From Neckera pumila (Eukaryota; Streptophyta; Bryopsida; Hypnales; Neckeraceae): DNA of 64,000 bases. The stretch is from contig OZ018416.1 of the NCBI GenBank assembly GCA_963969595.1, positions 15,020,065-15,084,064 of the forward strand, read 5' to 3'. Positions within the stretch are counted from its first letter, which is position 1, and each line of letters starts with the position of its first letter. Under the pieces are notes generated by a model. The model was not told where the DNA came from, did no database searches, and saw only the letters and a program-made list of their open reading frames with translations. The position numbers and the translations under genes were made by a program. Positions 59,180 to 64,000 of the stretch are shown here, in pieces.

Positions 59180-60600
59180 AGACGGCGAGGAGTTTCACTT
59201 GATTTCTTAAGAAATTCGAGCTCGCGGATGCTGTGTCGATAATTTTGGAGGATTTTCGTTCGAGTTCTTGTCACGGCAATCGGTGAAGGGAGATGCGTGA
59301 AGCTGCAGGGTTGAGTAGAAGTGCAGTCTCGGGGGACTGTCGTCAAGATATTGATAGTTTTCTTGCTGGATACCAGCGCGCCCATGAACTAGCGCTGCAA
59401 CAGTGGACTGTAGTTGCTGGATTGTGCGAAGAGCGCCGTGGAGCATGCACTTCCACAAGGTCTGGCTTCCAATCTGTTCAAAATTGAGTTTGAATTCGTA
59501 ATTCGTGGTGTTCTTGTACCTATCGTATCATGCTCTTTTGACTGACCTCATTGTTAGTTGAGAAAGGATTCAAGGAAGCTTTGCAGTTTCCGCACTAAAT
59601 TTCGTGACCTCTGCTGTTTACAGCCCGGGTACGATCACTAGATGCATCATGTCGTCTGGACAGGTTGGCGAGTTCTACTCTTGATGATTCCTCTTCTTAC
59701 CTCGGTATTTGTAGCAGGAAAACTTATTAGTGAGTGGGATCAGATGGGCTCGAGAGTATAATTCAGAAGAAATATGTGCAAGAGTGCAGAGCTACTATGA
59801 CTTGCCAAAATTGATCTATCCCGAATGCCCAACTATGTGAAAGCTTGTGATTAGAGCCAGGCTACCGGTCCAAGAAGCAGCAGCTGAATCAAAATTAATG
59901 ATTAGAGTGTCATTATTCAAGGGGAGCAGTCACTATGGATACATGATTCGCGAGACTCAGAATGAAAGTAAGTACAGAATTCGAACCAATTAATCGCAAC
60001 GCCACGAACTCGATTGAAAAGTAATCATAATAATTATAAGAACTGGTTTCTGGTCTGGTCCTCGAAAAAGCGTACGTACAAGAATGAGGTATTGCTGCTA
60101 ATTGCTCATATAATGAAAGAATTAATCAGGTCGGAGCTGGGGAGGGTGACAGTCGTAACTGAACACCGATCAGAAAGGGGGAAAAACTAGATCGAGATCC
60201 CACCACCAATATTTGCCGAGGTCACAAAACCTACCAACATGGACTATATAAGTAAACCTTTGAGAGTCGGGAGACCGGAGAACGTTATCGGACATCATGC
60301 CGAGTCATTGCATTGAATCTCAAACGTCCACATCTGTGCTTCGTGGTCGATCAGAGGGCTCACGTCGAGGAGACGAGTCATATATAATGGGATATATATA
60401 TATAACATTCCTCTGAATAGCCACAAGAGAGTGACGCAGTGGCTTCAAAACATGAACTCGACATCACGTTGAGAGAGAGAGAGAGAGAGTACATTTGAAA
60501 TATGATCACATATCTGGCTGGCTGAACCGGATTTCAAACGGACCGAACGGGGAGGGCCCTAATTCCGAGGGGCGAGGGGCCTAAGTCCGTCCGTCCGTTC
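59180..60600. other. GC-richer intergenic DNA downstream of the WIP gene
   Basis: A 64-codon plus frame at 59293-59484 (QRAHELALQQWTVV) has no recognised motif. A (GA)n run lies at 60471-60489 and a TA-rich run near 60391-60403. The 3' UTR of the minus-strand WIP gene should lie in the right part, but no canonical AATAAA stands out. Confidence 0.4.
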
Positions 60601-60605
60601 GTCCG

Positions 60606-63600
60606 TCACTGCGAGCCGCCGGAGACTTCTTCGTCGGCGTCGTCTTCGTCGACATCCTCCTCCTCTTCGTCGGCGTCCTCCTCGTCTTCGCAGGAGTCCA
60701 CACCATGGGCCGCATGGCCGTTGCCGAAGGCGCGAATGTGGTCCTTCAGCGACCGCTTGTGCTTGAAGTCGGAGCCGCAGATGCAGAACCAGAGCTTGCC
60801 GCAATTCTTCTCGTGCGTGCGCCAGTCGCCGCGCACGGCGAACGCCTTGTTGCACTTGCGGCACAGGAACGGCTTGATGCCGTGCTTGCGCTTGTAATGC
60901 GTCTGCAGCGTGCGGAAGTCCTTCAAAGGCTTCGACCGCGGGTGGTCGATGTTATTGCGGCATCCTGGTGCGCAGCAGTAGCACGGCAGGCGCAGCATCG
61001 CCGTGGGCTGCGTGCCCCGGAGCGATTCCGGGCCCTTCCGGTACTGGGAGCCGTGCCCCCACATGTGCATCTGCAGCAGGCGTCCATGACAGAATTACCA
61101 AACCCCCAGTTAATAATGATAACTTAATCTGGAATTAGTTTCCCTGGCCGCTAAATGATTTAACAATGACGGACGGAGCCAGGTGAAATTGAGCCAGTGT
61201 GACTGACTGACTGAATTATTCAAGTGGATTCAAGTGGATTCAAGTGGAGGAGTTGCAATATCGATGACACCTGACGATTTGCTAATAACCACCACCCACT
61301 GATGGTAACGACATGCCTGGAGTTCCCAACAACATTCCTCGATGCAAACGGTTGGCCCTATTTTGACATCTAGCTAATAAAATCCGTCCCTGAATTCGTC
61401 CGTTTGGAGTATTCGCTGATTCCCTAGAAATTAAAGAAGCTCACTTCTTGTCTTGTTGCCGCAAAATAGTAATCTATTTTTAGGGGAGCAGAGTTCCGGA
61501 TTCTGAGCTAAATCTGTCATTCGTTTCATGACAGTCTAGCTCCAACTTTATGATAGTTTGGGCCACATGGCGCACTTCCTGCATTTATAGCCTCGGCGAG
61601 GTCAGTCCGTTAAAAGGGAATAGAGATTATCCTTCCGACTATATTCACTCCGTAACACTCTCCCACAGTGGGAGGGAGGAACTCTAGCTACGAATGGATA
61701 CCCAACAAACCAGTTCATGAACGCTACGTGCATTGGGGAACGTAGCGTTCATGAACTATCACCATCATCATCACAAGGCCCAGAATTTCACGCACTTCCC
61801 AAATCCCAAGGCCGAGACCTTGACTCAGTCTCGTATGAAAAACCGGGATAGTCTATAACAGAATGAACCATGTGTCTAGGGAGTTAAATATATAAATTGT
61901 ACAGTCTGAAACGATCTAGACACCGGATTGCATGGGACAGTACCGTGGGTAGCCTAGTGCGTTTGTGCTACCTCCGACGCGCACCCAGGTCGGTAACATG
62001 AACAGACCTATCCCTTGACCTATCCCTTGTAACTGCAGTATGTCACATGCAATCCACTATCTCGCATAGCCACCACTCCCAATGCCACAATGTCGCTATT
62101 CCCGGTATAATGCATGAACATAATAAGTGAGACCTTCTAGCCATGATAAAGCTAGTGAAGCACTTCAATAATAGCATTGCTAGGTACGACTCATTCATAT
62201 GCTACGAGATGCTAGGTAGAGTAACAAATGCGCTACAAGATGATGCAGTAACAGACTCAAAATGCTACAAAATAACGAACAGAGGTGATATTGAAAGTGC
62301 GTTGGAATTGAGATAATAATACGAAGCGCTTGGTAGGTATGATAGACAAGTGAGAAATCTATGGTCTATATCCGGTGAGTACACAGCAATCTAATGTTGC
62401 CACATCCGCCCCTGACAAAGAAAAAGACAAAGGGCCGAGGGGTAATAATGCAATCCCAAGTGAAGAAAGAAAGAAAGAATGTGAATGCCCGCACCTGCAT
62501 GTTGTTGTATCGGTTGAAGGTTTTGTTGCAGACGGGGCAGGAGAACTGCGTGGGTCCGACGAGGATCTGCGCGGGCGTGGGGATCCAGTACTGTCCCTCG
62601 GGCAGTCGGCCGCGGCCGCGCTGCAAGCGCTCCCGCTCCGCCAGGCTGAGCGAGTCGTAGACGCTGACGCTACGATCGCTATCCGTGGATCCACGCAGGC
62701 TCATCATGCTCATGCTCATGCTCCGGTCGTCGGAGGACATAGCGGCGGGCGGGCCGATGTGCAGCGCCACCGTGACATTATTCTCGTCTGCGGACTCCTC
62801 CGACGCGTGCGAGGTCGAGGTCGCGCTGACCTCGGGCGGGGGCGGGGGCAGTAGCATGGCCGTCCTCTGCGGCATGTCGTGGTCGGGGCTGACGCCGTGG
62901 CCGTGGCCGGTCGGGGGACTTAAGCTCAGGAATGGTAGCGGCTCGCTCGACATGCGGCTGTTGGGCTGCATGTGGGGGTACGACGTCCGTTGCTGTTGCC
63001 ATTCGTATTGGTCACGCGCTTGCTGGTAGTACTGGTCGGGCGATTGCCGAAAACCCGCGTTGCAGGGGTACGCCTCAGGCGGGGGGTACGGCAACTGCAA
63101 AAACAAGCAAGCAACTATGCATCACAAATTATGAATGATCAGGGCCAACATTCAACCGAGATAGGAATGGACATATCCAAATGAAAACCGAGAAAATCAC
63201 CAATCAGTGCTCACTTCAACAGACAAATAGGTACAGAAACTGTTTCAGTGAAGATTAATACATGATTGGACACTAGCTAGTACATGATTTGCAAAGTATC
63301 GTTCAATTCATAAGCATTTCCACCAAGGTAAGCAATTGCAATTTGTTTGGAAAGTTCCAGCTTCAAAATCCAGGCTTGGAGAACCACTTGATGATGTATG
63401 ACCCAGCTAGTTACGGTCCTCTGTGACTGCACTGGCGACTGAGAATTGATTACCAGATGAGAACGTACCCTGGCGGAATGATCTCATCTGAAAGGTTCCA
63501 TTCCAGAAATTGAACAGTCCTAAATGATCTGCAGACACTACTGTGCATGGGCAGACAAGCATTAAGCCCAGTCACGGCGCATTAAGGCTGGCAGCTTTCT

Positions 63601-63903
63601 GTCGCCACAAGGCGCCGCTTCATATAAACAGACTGACCCGCTGACCAGAGCATTAAACTGTAAGGCACAGCGTCGTGCACCTACAGAGATGAGAAAATGG
63701 TACCAGGAGTTGATTAACGTCACGCTCTCCATTACTGGCCAATCACGTACCAGACGTCAGACGCTCGGTTCGCTGCACTATAGATGAGCGACCTACTAGT
63801 TCTACACTCATCAAAATCCGGAACTTACTTCGAATCGTACTCAAAAGCTCCCAGTGTCAACTACCTGACATATTCTCCGCCGCAGTGGCTGCTCCAGGTT
63901 CAT
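60606..63903 (-). CDS. WIP-type C2H2 zinc-finger transcription factor
   Basis: Coding exons on the minus strand are 63094-62495 (200 codons) and 61070-60606 (154 codons plus stop), both phase 0. They are joined across CAG|GTGCGG and CTGCAG|ATG with a 1,424-bp intron between. The product belongs to the plant-specific WIP family of nuclear transcription factors (TT1/WIP2 type). Visible marks are the LHIG motif, the name-giving WIP in [19 protein letters not shown], and four zinc fingers: CPVC..HMWGH (split by the intron), [28 protein letters not shown] and [16 protein letters not shown]. The upstream exon boundary TTTTTGCAG|TTGCCG at 63094 shows that the start codon lies farther 5'. A 13-codon exon at 63903-63865 (MNLEQP.., CAG|GTAGTT, phase 0) is a candidate only. 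The N-terminus is Pro/Gln/Ser-rich. The C-terminus is strongly acidic. An ATG inside the main exon (MQPNSRMSS) is an alternative start. Confidence 0.88.
61071..62494 (-). other. intron of the WIP gene
   Basis: The donor GTGCGG follows NNMQ and the acceptor CTGCTGCAG precedes MHMWGHG. The intron interrupts zinc finger 1. It contains a 10-bp tandem repeat, ATTCAAGTGG x3 (61219-61248), and a hairpin (61712-61757). No gene is nested in it. Confidence 0.85.
61712..61757. repeat. perfect 18-bp inverted repeat in the WIP intron
   Basis: AGTTCATGAACGCTACGT at 61712-61729 and its exact complement at 61740-61757 are separated by a 10-bp loop. Each arm itself contains the palindrome TTCATGAA. Confidence 0.85.
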
Positions 63904-64000
63904 TGCAATCCTTCCATTATTCCAAACGGCACGAAAATAAACAAACTCGGGGACTAATTATCAACATTGACGACAACTTCTGCAGTTTAGCTCACTGGAA
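63904..64000 (-). promoter_or_regulatory. start of the WIP gene upstream region (window edge)
   Basis: Only 97 bp upstream of the candidate start remain. On the minus strand a short upstream reading frame (ATGGAAGGATTGCAATGA) overlaps the candidate start ATG. No TATA box is visible within the window. Confidence 0.25.

Noticed and set aside
59293..59484. 64-codon plus-strand frame with protein-like composition
   Set aside because: No recognised motif, overlapping equally plausible minus-strand frames, and no splice or promoter context. Kept only as a note in the intergenic entry.
60705..61127. Long plus-strand frame opposite the WIP zinc-finger exon
   Set aside because: It is the complement of a GC-rich true exon; the minus-strand frame carries the complete zinc-finger pattern.
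62375..62854. 159-codon plus-strand frame opposite the WIP main exon
   Set aside because: Low-complexity shadow of the real minus-strand coding sequence.

Overview
This window looks like nuclear DNA of a land plant. One ordinary host gene is recognisable, at the right edge: a plant-specific WIP-type C2H2 zinc-finger transcription factor with introns. The other ~59 kb is AT-rich and built from layered, decayed transposable elements. piggyBac-like transposases are rare in flowering plants, so together with the Rep-like gene they hint at a seed-free plant (bryophyte, lycophyte or fern). That placement is an inference; nothing here fixes the species.

Layout. 1-4433: right-hand part of a decayed piggyBac-like element inserted in a long LTR-like repeat (4434-9231). 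A second copy of that repeat lies at 51019-55129. 9232-16300: decayed repeats and an unidentified minus-strand relic (11016-13004). 16318-16746: intronless pseudogene copy of DIM1/YLS8 (U5 snRNP 15-kDa protein). 17-34 kb: non-autonomous elements of several superfamilies, a mariner-like relic and a third piggyBac-like transposase relic. 34549-40798: a 6.25-kb piggyBac-like element with both ends present. Its transposase is broken by stops, frameshifts and insertions of its own relatives. 41.2-47.2 kb: CACTA-type and Tourist-type MITEs, a decayed gene with HUH Rep-like motifs, and a 5'-truncated LINE. 48.2-55.3 kb: more MITEs and the second LTR-like copy. 55.3-58.9 kb: featureless AT-rich DNA. 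59.2-64 kb: GC-richer DNA with the WIP gene on the minus strand.

The main theme is one piggyBac-like family. The large element at 34549-40798 and at least nine short elements share ends of the form TTAA-CCCCTAAAG. The short elements probably depended on transposase from full-length relatives. Insertion at TTAA is supported inside the window by filled and empty versions of the same site (4924-5855 against 51506-51509). Five of six CACTA-type MITEs keep exact 3-bp target duplications. No complete, intact transposase reading frame was found, so the elements here look immobile unless driven from elsewhere in the genome.
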